Below, one piece after another: positions 40,165-52,900 of a DNA stretch of 64,000 bases (the stretch's first letter is position 1; each line of letters begins with the position of its first letter). Where the stretch lies: the NCBI RefSeq assembly GCF_023101765.2, contig NC_064212.1, positions 6,262,001 to 6,326,000 of the forward strand, given 5' to 3'. The notes below the pieces were generated by a model, which worked only from the letters and a program-made list of their open reading frames with translations, did not search any database and was not told the origin of the DNA. A program made the position numbers and the translations under genes. This DNA comes from Spodoptera frugiperda (Eukaryota > Arthropoda > Insecta > Lepidoptera > Noctuidae).

Positions 40165-40215
40165 CTGCACGAGTCCCGCTGTCTGGGCGGAGCGGGCCGC
40201 GGCGCGGTGAGGCCC
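40165..40215. promoter_or_regulatory. GC-rich islet upstream of neuroligin start
   Basis: A short CG-rich block (GGGCGGAGCGGGCCGCGGCG) with a GC-box-like GGGCGG. Possible proximal promoter for a short neuroligin transcript; no TATA or initiator seen. Confidence 0.25.
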
Positions 40216-40482
40216 ACCACGGAAACGGCAAATTTCGTTTAGAATGCTATGTTGTCGTGTTTGTGTTACATTAAATTACAAACGCCGGGTTAGGTCTGTT
40301 AGGTAAACATTTTCCGTTACCTACTCCATTGTCCGCGGCCCGGCTTACTCCGCTCATATTTGATTAAAATGGAGATTTCATGAAAATTTGCTTCTGCTAT
40401 ATTATAGTACTATCCTAAGCACCTTTAACGAATAATTTTATTTTACCGACCCACCGTTAACGAAGTATTTTTATTGTTACAG

Positions 40483-40764
40483 GTTGAACAAATGGTTAAC
40501 ATTTGGAAAAGTATTGTTAGTACAACAAAACAATGATTCGGGTAAGTGTTTTTTATACAGTTTTTGTTGTGAAACAGTGGCACAAAGCGAGTGCGTAACG
40601 CAATGTAATGTTAGTGTGCGAGGGCGCGTGAGAAAAGTGTGTGATGAGCTGGAGGCGCGTGGGGCGGTGCGCGTGCGCGAGTGCGCTGCGGGCCGCGTGA
40701 TGCGCAGCGGCACGCGCGTAGCTGGCGGCGCGTGGCCCGCGCCCGCGCACGCCGCGTGCGCGTG
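40483..40764 (+). other. Probable 5' UTR of neuroligin, with uORFs
   Basis: A good acceptor (T-rich tract, then GTTACAG|G) ends at 40482, so an upstream non-coding exon may be joined here. The leader holds several ATGs: uORF 40492-40536 (15 codons including stop), 40533-40598 (overlapping the first through ATGA), smaller ones near 40605-40640, and 40700-40765, whose stop shares TGATG with the main start. A strong donor-like site CGG|GTAAGT at 40541/40542 could instead make 40483-40541 a separate small exon. The 3' half is GC-rich. Confidence 0.5.
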
Positions 40765-40955
40765 ATGCGCGCGGACCGCGCCGCGCTGCTCGCGTGGCTC
40801 GTCTGCTGCGCGACCGCGCTCTCCGCGCACAAGTACAGCACGCGCGTCGTCAGAACCAAGTACGGACCGCTGCGCGGGATCGTCGTGCACTCGCATCCGC
40901 AGGTCGAGGCCTACCTCGGGGTGCCGTATGCCACACCGCCATTAGGTAGTCTAAG
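40765..40955 (+). CDS. nlg: Neuroligin coding exon 1 (signal peptide, N-terminus)
   Basis: Residues 1-63 plus two bases of codon 64. The start ATG at 40765 is chosen because a typical signal peptide follows at once: a basic MRADR start, a hydrophobic core AALLAWLVCCATALSA, and likely cleavage near SA|HKY. The mature start continues into the conserved strand region TKYGPLRGIVV and AYLGVPYATPPLGSLR, the usual opening of carboxylesterase-fold proteins. Donor is AAG|GTAAAT. The exon is very GC-rich, unlike the flanking introns. Confidence 0.92.
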
Positions 40956-43900
40956 GTAAATTTTCATTCTACTTATATTTCATATGTAGTTTTATACTTA
41001 AACAAACTGTCGGTAGAAGTAAAACACTTGATCTATTTTACAGAGCCTTGGTAGGTAACTACTATGCTACTACATACATGTACTTAGTGATTAATGGAAT
41101 ATGTAAATAGCAAAAGCTATTAACGATGACTGCAGTATCTATTTGCTAATCCCTTCACATGTCATTCTTGTGTTAGGTTGCTACATGTACTGAATTTAAA
41201 AACATTAATGACGTGTGCCTAGTTAGCAAGTCTAGAAGCATTTATTTACGGATTAATATACAAAGCTGTAGTTTATACACGGTAAGTAAGGCTGACACGA
41301 ACTTCACTAACTCAGAGACTTTGCCTCGTAATCTGCTGATGAATAGAGACGAGCGAGGAACTAATTGAGCGAGCTGACATGCACGTGAGACAACCCGTAA
41401 AAATAATCAGGAATGTGTCTCACAGTTACCGTGTAGTTTGTGCGAGGTCGATGAACGCAACCCAGTGTAATTTCCGTCGTACAAAATGATTCGAGAAATT
41501 TACGACTGTTGAATTTAAGTTGACTCATTTTCCGACAAGTGTGGCGATAACCGCAATTTGGTATGAAACTGAATGCAACGTTATTGCGACGGCTCACATT
41601 AAGCGGATTAAATTACACTGATGCTCTTCTGTGTTCACCATAACCGTGTAATAGTATGACCGAAAAATATGGGATTTTCTATTCTTTTTCAAAAATATAT
41701 ACGAGTGTAGAGAAAATCAAATGCTCTTTCTAAAGCAAGGGCAAGTCGTTCAATGATTAACAGCTAACATTATCAACAGTACATTTCCGTTAATTACTGG
41801 GCATGTTTCCGATCGTAATTTTGTCAATTGACTTGTCGTAAAACAGATACATGCCGCCGGTGACGCCGTCGCAGTGGCGCACGACGCGGCTGGCGGATGC
41901 GTCGGGCCCGGCGTGCCCCCAGGTTCCGCCCGCCGCCGCGCCGCGCGACGATGCGTTGTTACTGCACCCGCGCGCGCGCATTCGACAGTTGGAGCGATTA
42001 TTGCCTGTACTGGCCAATCAGAGCGAGGACTGTCTTTACGTCAACCTCTATGTGCCTGTTAATGGTGAGTGGGAAACTTTGTATTTGTAAATATGACAAG
42101 CAAAAGGTGATTTGAATTTGGTTTTTTTATCTGTGAAATGTTATATTATTTAGTTATGAGAGTGTGATTGTCATTTGTATAACTACGAATATTGTATATT
42201 GTGTGCCTTTTTCATGTAATATGAGTGAATATGAACGATGTAAATGTAAATGTTTGTCAATCTCTATTTCAAGATCATAATTAATAATTTGTAGTGCCTT
42301 AAAAGAAATAACACCATTATTGTATGTTACTAAACATTAGTAACAGACCTCAATAAGTATTCATTTGAGACTCTGGTTAGGAGGTTGACAAGAAAGCAAG
42401 AGGTCTTTTCTCGAACAAGTGGATTAAGCTACGGGTTGTATATGGGAATTACAGTTAGGTAATTCTCAAATACACCCGCGGTTGGCATCGTGCCCAGCAA
42501 ATGGTACCTTCGCCCTCTTCGCATATACTCATATCGTAGTCGGCGAACTGTTAGAGTACCGAAATACCTCCTCCTAATCCCCCGGGATTACCGGCTCGAC
42601 ACTTATAATATATGTTCGTGTATAACAGTCTTTGTTTCATCTTTTTTCTCGTTTGGCTCTTGTCTAATAGACCAGAACAATGGTATCAACATAATAGAGC
42701 GGCCACTGAGCTCTGGCTGCTCATTAATCCCCGCCAGCGGTTTATTCATATAATATTTTATTCACGTCATTTCCCAGTTAATTCACTGTCCGTTAAGCAT
42801 GTCGCTTTAAAAATGTAAACAGGTACGTTTTATATATGATCCAGTTGTATGAATTTCAGCGTATGGGTGAGCTGGATTTTAACTAGATGTATTTGTAACG
42901 TATGTAGTAAATTATTTCCACTAAACGTTGTCTACGCGTTCGTAGCGCTCGTAGCGCCTCGTAGCAACGTAGTAATTATTACTTGTAGTTATCTTATGTA
43001 AGGTACGGTGTAAGTTAAACAAGTGTTTACGTAACTTAATGTACTAACACAACATCTGTGTTATCATTTTATTTGCCAATTCAATTAAAAGTGTCTAATG
43101 CTCTTTGTGATTTTGTGCAGAAATTACCTGAGTTGTTCTGATTGTGGTTATCAGACATTGGAAAAAACCCACATTTGGATGAGTATAATGATGCTCTGTC
43201 TTTCTAACCTATATAAGTTACTAGGTCAATTTTTAATATAAAAATGTAATAGAAAACTCAAAGTTGACGTTTAGCAGCATCTAAAATAGTTTTGAAATTA
43301 ATTAAGATTAAGTTTACTTTCAGAATTGTTTAAGCTTCAAAAATAAGGTCAAAGAAAGAACATTAATCCAAATAACTTAATATCCTCTTGGTAGACAGCA
43401 AAAATAAAATGTTTACGTCAAAACTTAAATTAATTCTTGAAAACTTTCCTTTTTTAATTTCGTTACAATATTTGCCCTGTAATCGGGAAGGGTAGAATTT
43501 CAGAAATCTCATTTTACTTTTATCTCAGCACGACAGAAGGCATTTCTTTCAAACTCTGTTCAATATTGCATTTGTGAAGAAGTCTTTCGATGTGAAATAC
43601 AATGCTATTTTCTGTTAGTTTTGTTAAGATGCAGATGACTATAAGATCAAACAGATTTTTGCGTTACCTATAATGTATGAATGTTTCAAATAACCAGTAT
43701 TTGATCAACAATTGAGCCACTGTTTAAGAAATTTTAATACTCAAAAAGTATATTAGAATAAAGACCAAAAATCAAATGTCACTCGTACTGGTCCTACAGT
43801 ATTAAGATAAGTCTGTACCTACCTGTGTACCATTTTATTTTTAGCTATAAGCATTACCTGAATGTACAACTAATACTTTTCCTAATGGCAAGAACGTTTA

Positions 43901-46900
43901 AATATTGATGTACTGCCAAATTTTAGACGTAGAACCCATTTTAAGGGGTACCTTTGAATAGTTACCTCCGTCTGAACTTGACGCGGCTATAATTTATGCA
44001 GAACCGTTTCAGCTGTGAACTCGAAAGGTTCACAAGTTTTAAGTACTGTAAATATATCGTCGTTTGTGCAAGATGGGAGCGAACGGACGTCGTATAAGAT
44101 GACATAGAAGATGCATTGTGGAGGGGAACAGAGGAAGAGGGTTGGCGTCGGAGGGTGTCGAGGCCTCAATTCCGTAGTGCATTGCAGTGCATCCTGCCTC
44201 CTGCAAGCAGTGCGGAAGTGAGGCTGAGACACCCCATATCTACAGCTCAAGAGCCAAGAACGAAGAGCGAAGCCGACATTGTTTTGTTGTCAATATTGTG
44301 AGTATTATAGCAGTGTGCAAACTGTTATTGTTATTGTATGCCTTGAAGAGTTGATGTTATGTTTTGTGTACATGTAATTATTGTAAGTTGAACAAATATT
44401 GGTTTGAATTTATCTTTTTCATTATTGTTTTAACAATGTATGTGATTCGAATTGTTATCATTAGAACTTGAGACGGGATATTTGAGTTCATCCGTGATCA
44501 TGGCGCTTCCAACAGTGACGAAATATCGGAAACTCATAGACATAAATAAACATGGTAAATATCCCGTCTCAAGTTCTAATGATAGTGTCAGTGACCATGT
44601 CAGTTTAAAAACTTATATTCGAATAGTTATTTTGTATTCGTTATAAAAAGAGTAAATATTCATTAATATTCAATGTTGATACAAAATTGGAAGTTATTTA
44701 CTTTATACTCTCTTTTATGGAAAGTTTCTAGGGTAAAATTCTTAATCCTTGTTTTCTTCGCACTTATTAGGATACTTAGGAAGCACTTCTAATAACCATT
44801 AATTAACAGTATCAGATAGCGCTTCGTAATTTATAAGTTGGCAGGAGAAGCCTTCGAGATAATTATCTGATTTGGAGTTTTAGCGTGTTTTTATTTAGGT
44901 ATTAGGATGACTTTAAAAATATTTTTTTTTGGTTTAAAAGTAATAAAGAGGTAATTCCTACTAATATTATAAATGTGAAAGTTTATGAATATGGAAGTTT
45001 GTTACTTTCTTCTACTGATAGGATGGGGATAAATTATGGTCTGGAATAATATAGGCTACTTTTTCCCACGGGAAAGCGGGTGAAGCCGCTGGCAGAAGGT
45101 GTAAATTATAATATAATAAAGCTGCTTAAAATACTGATTTATTTATAAGAAAATTATAAATTAATACCGACTAGTTTACGAAGTTATTCTTTAGAGATTT
45201 TCAAGATAACAAAAGCTTATTTTCGTGTAATACTTGGTTTTTAATTCTGAATTAAAAAATTTTTGAACGAGAATGAAAAACCAGACGTCTAAAATTATTA
45301 TAGGTATAAAACATTATTTAAATTTTGCTAGTGCAAGTGTACTTAGAATCTACCTAATCTAATATAAATGGAAACTGTCGATCGCAAAAAAAGAATAGTA
45401 GTTTTTTTAATGATTAAAGTCTTTTCAGTAAGAATGAATATTCCGACGTCTAAAATTGTTATAGGTATATGGTTGAATTTTTTTTTATAGACTTTTCAGT
45501 TCAGCTATTTCTGTGCAGGCGGCGAGGAAGGCGAGGGTGGTGGGCTTCCGTGCTTGGTGTTCGTGCATGGAGAGTCCTACGAGTGGAGCTCGGGCAATGC
45601 GTATGACGGTACCACACTGGCGGCGAACGGCAACATCGTCGTGGTGACCATCAACTTTAGGTTAGGTGTATTGGGTAAGTCAATATTGTACATACATTTA
45701 AATTAAGTTATATCAATTGTGTTGAGACAATCATTAGTCTTATCAGGTCAATCACAAGATTATTTCTTGAATGAAGTTAAACATTGGCCGGCTGGAATTG
45801 ATCTACTTATATTCATAAATAGTATTGTTCTCGGAGAAGAATGCTAAAAGCCCATCTTATGTCACGCCATGTCACTTAAAAACACAACACAGAGACTATG
45901 AGTATAGCGAGCTTTACCATTTTATCTCATCATACTTACTTGTTATATTTAAATCTAAGCAGTGTTTTGCGTCAGTGAAACGAAATTTAAGCAATTTTCT
46001 TGCCCTAAATAGCACAAAATTAATTAATAATTAGATCCCAGACTTTATAATTCCTAAACTAAGAATAGTTGGACAACAGCGAACTACCATAAAAGTTCAT
46101 AATTATTAAACAGGCCGGTCTTTAGAGATACAATTACCAAAATGGCGGTTTATTAAAACGATTTAATTATAGATTCTTTATCAGGCCTCTAATATAGTCC
46201 CTAGATTCTATTGTGTACCGAACCACTGTAATTGTGTCCATTTTATGAAACTCATTAACTAGAATGAGTGGGCGATTATCTATCTGATGTAATAACAAGT
46301 TCCTACTAATTAAGAGACAAAAATTAAGCGCAGAGGATTTCCTGTATCCTTATGTATTATGTATGTATTCTATATAGATGGAGACTGTAGTTTGTATTAT
46401 ATGTATGTATAGTTTGAGCGATATATGTTACTAAGTATTTGTCATCATAATAATTACGTCGAATACAATTTCGGGAAATCACTTAATTATACGTAGTTAT
46501 TGGTATTGCAGTGTTGTCCTGTTTTGTGGATTTTGAATAATTACTTGTACAATTGGTAACTGAAATAACAGAGTAAATTGAAATGTGAATCGCCTAAATT
46601 GGGTGTCCATAAACGTAAACTTATCCTATATAATATTGTGTCACGTTTATAGCTAAAGATATAGATATCTTCACAATAAAAGTACTTGAAATCTTATGAA
46701 CGTATTTTAGAAGGGTATTCTCGTTATATTTTACAGTAGCAAGCAACATTTGATGCAGCTGTAAAAAAACCATTTCGAAAATAATAAAAAGAAATTTTGT
46801 ACGCTTTTTATAGCAAGGAATATCATTTTGCTACGCGTCATTCTGTTTTTTTTTTTAGCCATAAACTGAAATTGATTTTTTTAAGGACATGTAATGTTGT

Positions 46901-49900
46901 TCTCAAAATTGTGTCTCAATGGATCTTGTAGTTCTTATAATGAACTAAGATATTGGATTAGGTATAGTTATGTGAAGCTGTGTGACTACCTCTTTGGTCG
47001 ATTCGGTCGCAAGTGCGACTGCCGGACAAGAGGACTCGGGTTTGTTCTCGTGTCGGGCAAAGTATTACTGGGCTTATTTCGCTATTCTTACATAGTAGTA
47101 GCACGGAGTCTGGAATTGTGTATATGGCAATAGGTTCGCTATAACATGGGATTTATAACACAAATGGTGAAAAGTGGGTGTACATTGTATAACGGCATTA
47201 CGTGTCGTAATGTGTACTTCTGCCTACCTCTTCAGGGATAAAAGGAGTGACGTTGTTATAGCTATGTGAAATTGTGGTTTTATTATAGTGCTTGGTTCCT
47301 AAATGTAGAAGTGTAAAGTTGTAGGTGGATACTTACATCAAATTTTGACATTTACGAACTTAAATAATGATGAGAATGATTTATCTCTATGAATGAGATT
47401 TTAAAAGGTTTAGTTAAAGTTTACAGAATACAATAGGAGTTTATAATATCAATCCTTTTATTCTTTATAAGCGTAGGCCCTGGTGTACATTACAGTACAC
47501 CCACATTTAACAGACAAGATGAATTTAAATAATATTACGAGTAATCACACTAATGAAAGCTTTACAACAGGATTCATTTCAAACTTAATTTTGTTTTTAA
47601 TTTGATTGTACGTAATAACAGGCAAATTCACTGCTATATTTGTGACATTAATGATAATATTTTGCGTGACATGAAAATTGAGGCCAAAACTTAATTCACG
47701 ACACTGAAAAAGGCGTAACTCAAAAGCTTTTTATGCGAAAATCTATCAACTATACCCAATGCGCTGTAACAAGGTGCGGCTGACAGATTCAGTAACGTTT
47801 CGTATCACTCTTGAAAGTTGCTGCGATTTAAAAATTATGCCTTAGTATTTTAACTGTATCACATTCGTATTGTGTTATATCATTCGGAAGAGTAGTTAAT
47901 TAAATTAAATCCAACCGGAATGTTCTAGTCTTTAAATAAAATCTAATGAAATCAAAAATAAAGTAAAGTGTTATGCGTATAACGTAAATCCATAGTCGTG
48001 TTTAGTGATGGGATGTACTGCTACGACGGATAGGTAGTCGATGTTTTTTTAGAATATAAAACGAAAATCATGCGTCGTTCAATTATCACTCTTAAAAAAC
48101 CTTTAATTATGTGGGTAAATCTACTGTAGACGCGGCTCTCTCTGCCCGAACCACAGTGACTTTATCAGAGCACAAATATATAGTAGACAGTTCCGGCGCC
48201 TTTGATAATGCGTGGTGGTACTTAATCTGAAAGATCGTGGTTGCTTTAGTAACATATACACTTATTCACGGTTCACGGTTCTGTAAAACTGAAACTCTGA
48301 AACACCTCAGGGCTCGGTCATAAAATATTTATTTTGACAAGTATATACACGTAGTTACATTGCACAACTAAATAACACACACATTTAATAAAAAAATTAA
48401 AGAGAATTAAATGTATGCTGCGAGTATCGATAGCGATAAAAAAAGATTTTTCTAATGTCCATCTCTAAAGAGAGACGTCAACGTCATACTGGCATCTGTC
48501 AGCCGCACCTTGTTATAGCGCAAAGGGTATAATATCCTAGAGAACGCGATACGCGTGTCATTTGTTTTTATTTTGCAATGTTCCAAAGGCGGCAATAATT
48601 TCACATTTGGATTTAGAAAGAGCACACGATATATTTTCCTCCTTGTCATTTTGGGCCTGACGTCAATGGCATGTCATTTGTTTTTTTACGTTGTTCTAAA
48701 AGCGGCAATAATTTGGTTTTAGAAAGAAAACACAATATATTAGCGTCCTTGTCATTTTGCGTCTGACGTCATTGATATGTCATTTGTTTTATTTTGCACT
48801 AGCTTTTCTGGGAACAGTCCAATAAAAACTTATTTGCTTATTACATGGCACATAATATATGTAGTGCAGTTTGTATGGGCAAAAATTGTACACAATACAT
48901 ATTTCGAACGATGCAAATACATTAACAATAAATTTAGATGACCATGCATATTGTACCATTGATCTGGTCTGATGATGAAATTGGAAGGTGATTAATGAAA
49001 CCCTGGTCTGTCGACTAGTAAACGTATCGAGTTTGAGCTCATTGATTATGTCCACTTTTATGAGACACATACATGATTGTTTTCTTAGTTTTTGAAACTA
49101 TGAATTTATTTATTAAGTTACAGTCACCATTTAATCGTTAAAAATGTTGAAGTAAGAAAATGATCCCGCCCGATATAAACTGATTGTCGTATGTTCCCGA
49201 CGGTGTTTATAGGATGTCCGCACGGTGTCCGCACAAGTGGACGGCTATTGTTTCAATAAATACGTTCGATTTTCCGGAAAATTGTTTCTTCTTTCCACTT
49301 ATTTTTGTAATTTGATAGAAAAAAATTGTTCGTAGAACTGTTTTTCTGTGCGCAAAAGCCAACTTAAGTGTGTTAAATGAATTACTATTTTCATGAATTA
49401 ATTATGGATAAAGTGTCGTATTAAATTTGGTTATTTTAAAGATCTGAAATGCAATGAGAGTCCACCCATGTTTTTTTTGTAAAGTTTGTTAACATTCACA
49501 TGGCATTGAAATATAATTAATTAAAAACACTGAAAAACAATGAACCCTAAGTTTTTATCAGCTCTTCTGGGAAAATGAACAACGTGATGTTATTGTGTTC
49601 AGAAAACTATTTTGTTTTCTCCGATACTGTTTGCGATGTCCTAACAAAATTATATCGAATGATAAACACGACGTATACTATACCAAATATTTGTTTCGAA
49701 GTCACTACTCGAAATTGATGTGATAGAAAATATTGATTCACTTGTGAACAATTTTCCTGAGAGGAAACTTTGAATAACGATGACACATCTGGGGGATTGT
49801 ATGAAATGTGTAAGTTTTCGTATTTACATAAGTGTCGCTATCCACTCAAGTGTATCTTCTTATACAGACACGTTCATGTGGTGCGCAAAAAACACATTAT

Positions 49901-52900
49901 ACGTCATAATTTATTGAAGACAATTCGAACTGTTTTCCGGCTCTCGTTCCGTCATGCGACAGTGAAATATTTTGCATTATGACCCACTATTTCTCAGCTG
50001 CAAGCCGTACTCATACTGTGTATTTATGTGTAAAATGTACATTTATTTATTGTCATACTTTATTTGGCCTTATTTCAGAGTCTTGTGCAATGTCACGTAT
50101 TTTATGTTGTTTAATGTCTTTATTCTTTGTCAGGTTTTTTAAAGACTGGTGCTAAGGGGTCGGCGCAGGGTAACTTCGGTCTGATGGACCTGGTGGCGGG
50201 GCTCCACTGGCTGCGGGAGAACCTGCCCGCATTCGGGGGCGACCCTGAGCGCGTCACGCTCATGGGGCACGGTACGGGGGCCGCGCTAGCAAACTTCCTG
50301 GCTGTCTCGCCCGTCGCAAGGGGTATGAACACTTCAATTAATCAATTATTATCTCGACGAAGGTTGACATGATTTGATTGTGAAACTTGCCGGTAACTTA
50401 AATTATGTAGTCGATGGATTAAATTTTAATGGCTATTGTCGATCCGGAACAAAGCTGATGTAATCTTAAACACGTTTTGCGGGCGTTATGAATTATGAAA
50501 TACACTTTAACTTTTACAGAATATTAAATTATCCTAAAATGTTATAAAATTGAATTAATGAGGAAATATTTTTAATGAACTGTCAGCATAAACAGGAAGG
50601 GTCGTTTCTATGAACGCGAGGGCTAGGCCTGGGGCGCGGGGCGTACTGAGCTGCTCACGTGCGAGTGTACGCGTGGGACAGGCATTGTGCGTAATTATAC
50701 CGCTCCAGGCAGATTTCATTATTTCGTGTCACCATCCCGTTTAGATCCTCCGTCACTTAATGCGATTAAAAGGGTCACATCAGACATGCACAAGAGGGCA
50801 GTTTCCTCCGCGTAATTTGAAAATAAGGTCAACATCACACTCGAAGCTATTCTGAACAGTCTTTATTATTTCAGAATAAGAGAAACGAAGGCGGAAATAA
50901 AAATGTTTTTCTTTAGAAAAGATTTCATTATCCGGGTGATCCTCGTTCAAAATGACAAAATTAAATTAGGTTATCTGTTTCAGAACTACTGAAGCGCGTC
51001 ATCTTGTTAAGTGGGTCGGGACTGAGTTCATGGGCGCTGCAGAGGGAACCGCTCACGATAAAAAGAAAGGTATGTATCTTTACGCTTACAATATCGGGTG
51101 TGAGCTTCCTGTTAAACTGGCTACTGGATAATGTTTGGAAAAATAATGAAGCCTTAAAGTGGGACAAGGAAAGTTTTTGTGTATTCGACTTATCCAATTT
51201 GCAAAAAAAAAAGACAAGTGTGAGGAAAGCCAAAAAGAAAATTTTAAAGCAATTAAAGCACAATTTTATATTATCCCTAGGTGGCTGAACAGACGGGCTG
51301 TCATGGGGACCTGTTAGAAGACGACCTGGCGCCGTGTTTAAGAAACAAGCCTCTAGCAGAACTACTGGCAGTCAGGCTGGACCCGCCAAGGTTCTTACCT
51401 GGATTCGCGCCATTTGTCGACGGCACCGTCATTGTCAATCCTTCTGTAAGTTGAATTATTTTAAGAATACATTTAACCTCTACTTGCCTTCGGAGATTGT
51501 AAGGCATAATACACAACTTCAGGTTATGTGAATGAATGTAGACATAGCAAATAACCACCAGATAGTATACAACAGTATGCAGTAACCGGAACTCACCCTA
51601 CGATGCACACTGAACTGTACGTCTGACTGACCAAGCATTGTGTCAAACATAATGGTCATCATCAATTCACGACTTTGATTGAGCTCCTATATACGATCCA
51701 TTAGCCATGCCGACGGAGTAAAATACATGACTCCTACTCTTCCCGTCGGAGCTGCTAACTGCCATTCGGGTTACCGGGGCGCTTTTTAGTCTGATTGTTT
51801 TTGGTCAGTAAGAGTATGACACTCCCTCTTTCCTCGCCCAAGGCGGAGAAGTCATTACAGTATCTTCCCCCTCAATAAAAACCTATTCTTCCTGTAGGTT
51901 TCGCAAGAGTCGACTAACGGTATATTTAACTGAGTTGCTGTTCTTTGATAAATCTAGTCCTTTTAAACTGCGTCCAGCAGAAGAGTCTCAAGGGCTATTG
52001 AAAATGATGACGATGATACACATATTGGTCTTTTAAGCGTCAGAATAATGTGGTGCCTGCTTTCATCGTACAGTTTCGTTCCTTTTCATTCGTAAATTCA
52101 TCGTTAATTAATGTACTGGTCTCGGACGAACAACCCCTTTGACGTAATTAACAGAATGTTTTCGGTAATAAATTGGCGTCACACCTGTGTTTGTGTATAA
52201 ATGTTACGGGAAATATGACGTCTGGTTGAGTGTTACACAGTAAAGTTGATTGTGTTTCGAGATTTTTGTTCGTTTTTATTTTTACTCACATTTATTTTTC
52301 CGGGTAATATTTTTACGGTAGGTATTATTTTACTATAGTACTGTTAAATTATTGTAATTGGGAAAGATTGATACTTATGTGTGACGGTTTCTTCTATTTC
52401 ATGTGCAACACTATCAACAACAAACTCATTGTTTAGATGCTCAAGGACGATGCACTAATCATTGCACGTAAACGTTACTAAAAACATCCTTCTAATAAGT
52501 AAAATCAATACATATTATTAGAACTAATAAAATAAAACGAAGGCAATTTCATCCTGTTGGGTAAACATAGATGTTGATTTTCGTTTCAAACACCCAGATA
52601 TTGGAAACCAATTAGAATATGGAAACGTCTAGAATTTCCAGTGATTGCTATAGTTTGCAGGTTGTAGCCCAATAACGGCCTACCTGAATAACATTTGATG
52701 CTTAAATGGCGGCCTTCGAATACCAATTTGGGTTTAATATAATTTCGTCAATTAAATCGAAGTGGGTACCTAGGGAATTATCTTGATTGCATGAACGAAT
52801 ATATTCGTTCATTCTTTATGTCTCACCGATATTTTGATCAGTGTCGTCATTTGTTTGGTGCCTTATTAAGTAAATTAGAGAAGTTCAAATTTTGTATGAG

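Larger units (their letters stand above)
36741..40482. other. Non-coding region upstream of neuroligin
   Basis: No supported gene. A GC-rich islet at 36890-37020 contains TGATTGATGAC, a PBX/Hox-like site. At 38565-38650 lie a GATCGATCACAAGTGATC palindrome and two CCCGGG sites. A GC-rich islet at 40165-40215 lies about 550 bp before the neuroligin ATG and is a possible proximal promoter. Other ORFs are under 75 codons and look random. Confidence 0.5.
42065..45518 (+). other. Neuroligin intron 2
   Basis: 3.45-kb phase-1 intron, GTGAGT to GTGCAG. It holds a CGTAGC-rich stretch (42940-42970), a candidate solo LTR (44117-44435), a 28-bp-arm stem-loop repeat (44456-44584) and a Helitron-like fragment (44957-45102). 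The 87-codon ORF at 42490-42753 lacks convincing splice sites and neuroligin similarity. Confidence 0.85.
45675..50133 (+). other. Neuroligin intron 3
   Basis: 4.46-kb phase-1 intron, GTAAGT to TTGTCAG. It carries SINE copy 2 (46983-47257) and the CRE-bearing tandem repeat (48556-48800). No coding exon seen inside. Confidence 0.85.

Noticed and set aside
40477..40896. 139-codon minus-strand ORF over neuroligin exon 1
   Set aside because: Arg/Ala/His-rich reading of a GC-rich exon antisense; few stop codons occur by composition. The plus strand has a signal peptide and conserved domain.
42490..42753. Alternative neuroligin exon in intron 2
   Set aside because: Translation has no similarity to neuroligin and I found no well-placed acceptor/donor pair with the right phase.
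48556..48800. CRISPR-like array
   Set aside because: Units over 100 bp, diverged, without short identical repeats and unique spacers; eukaryotic context.
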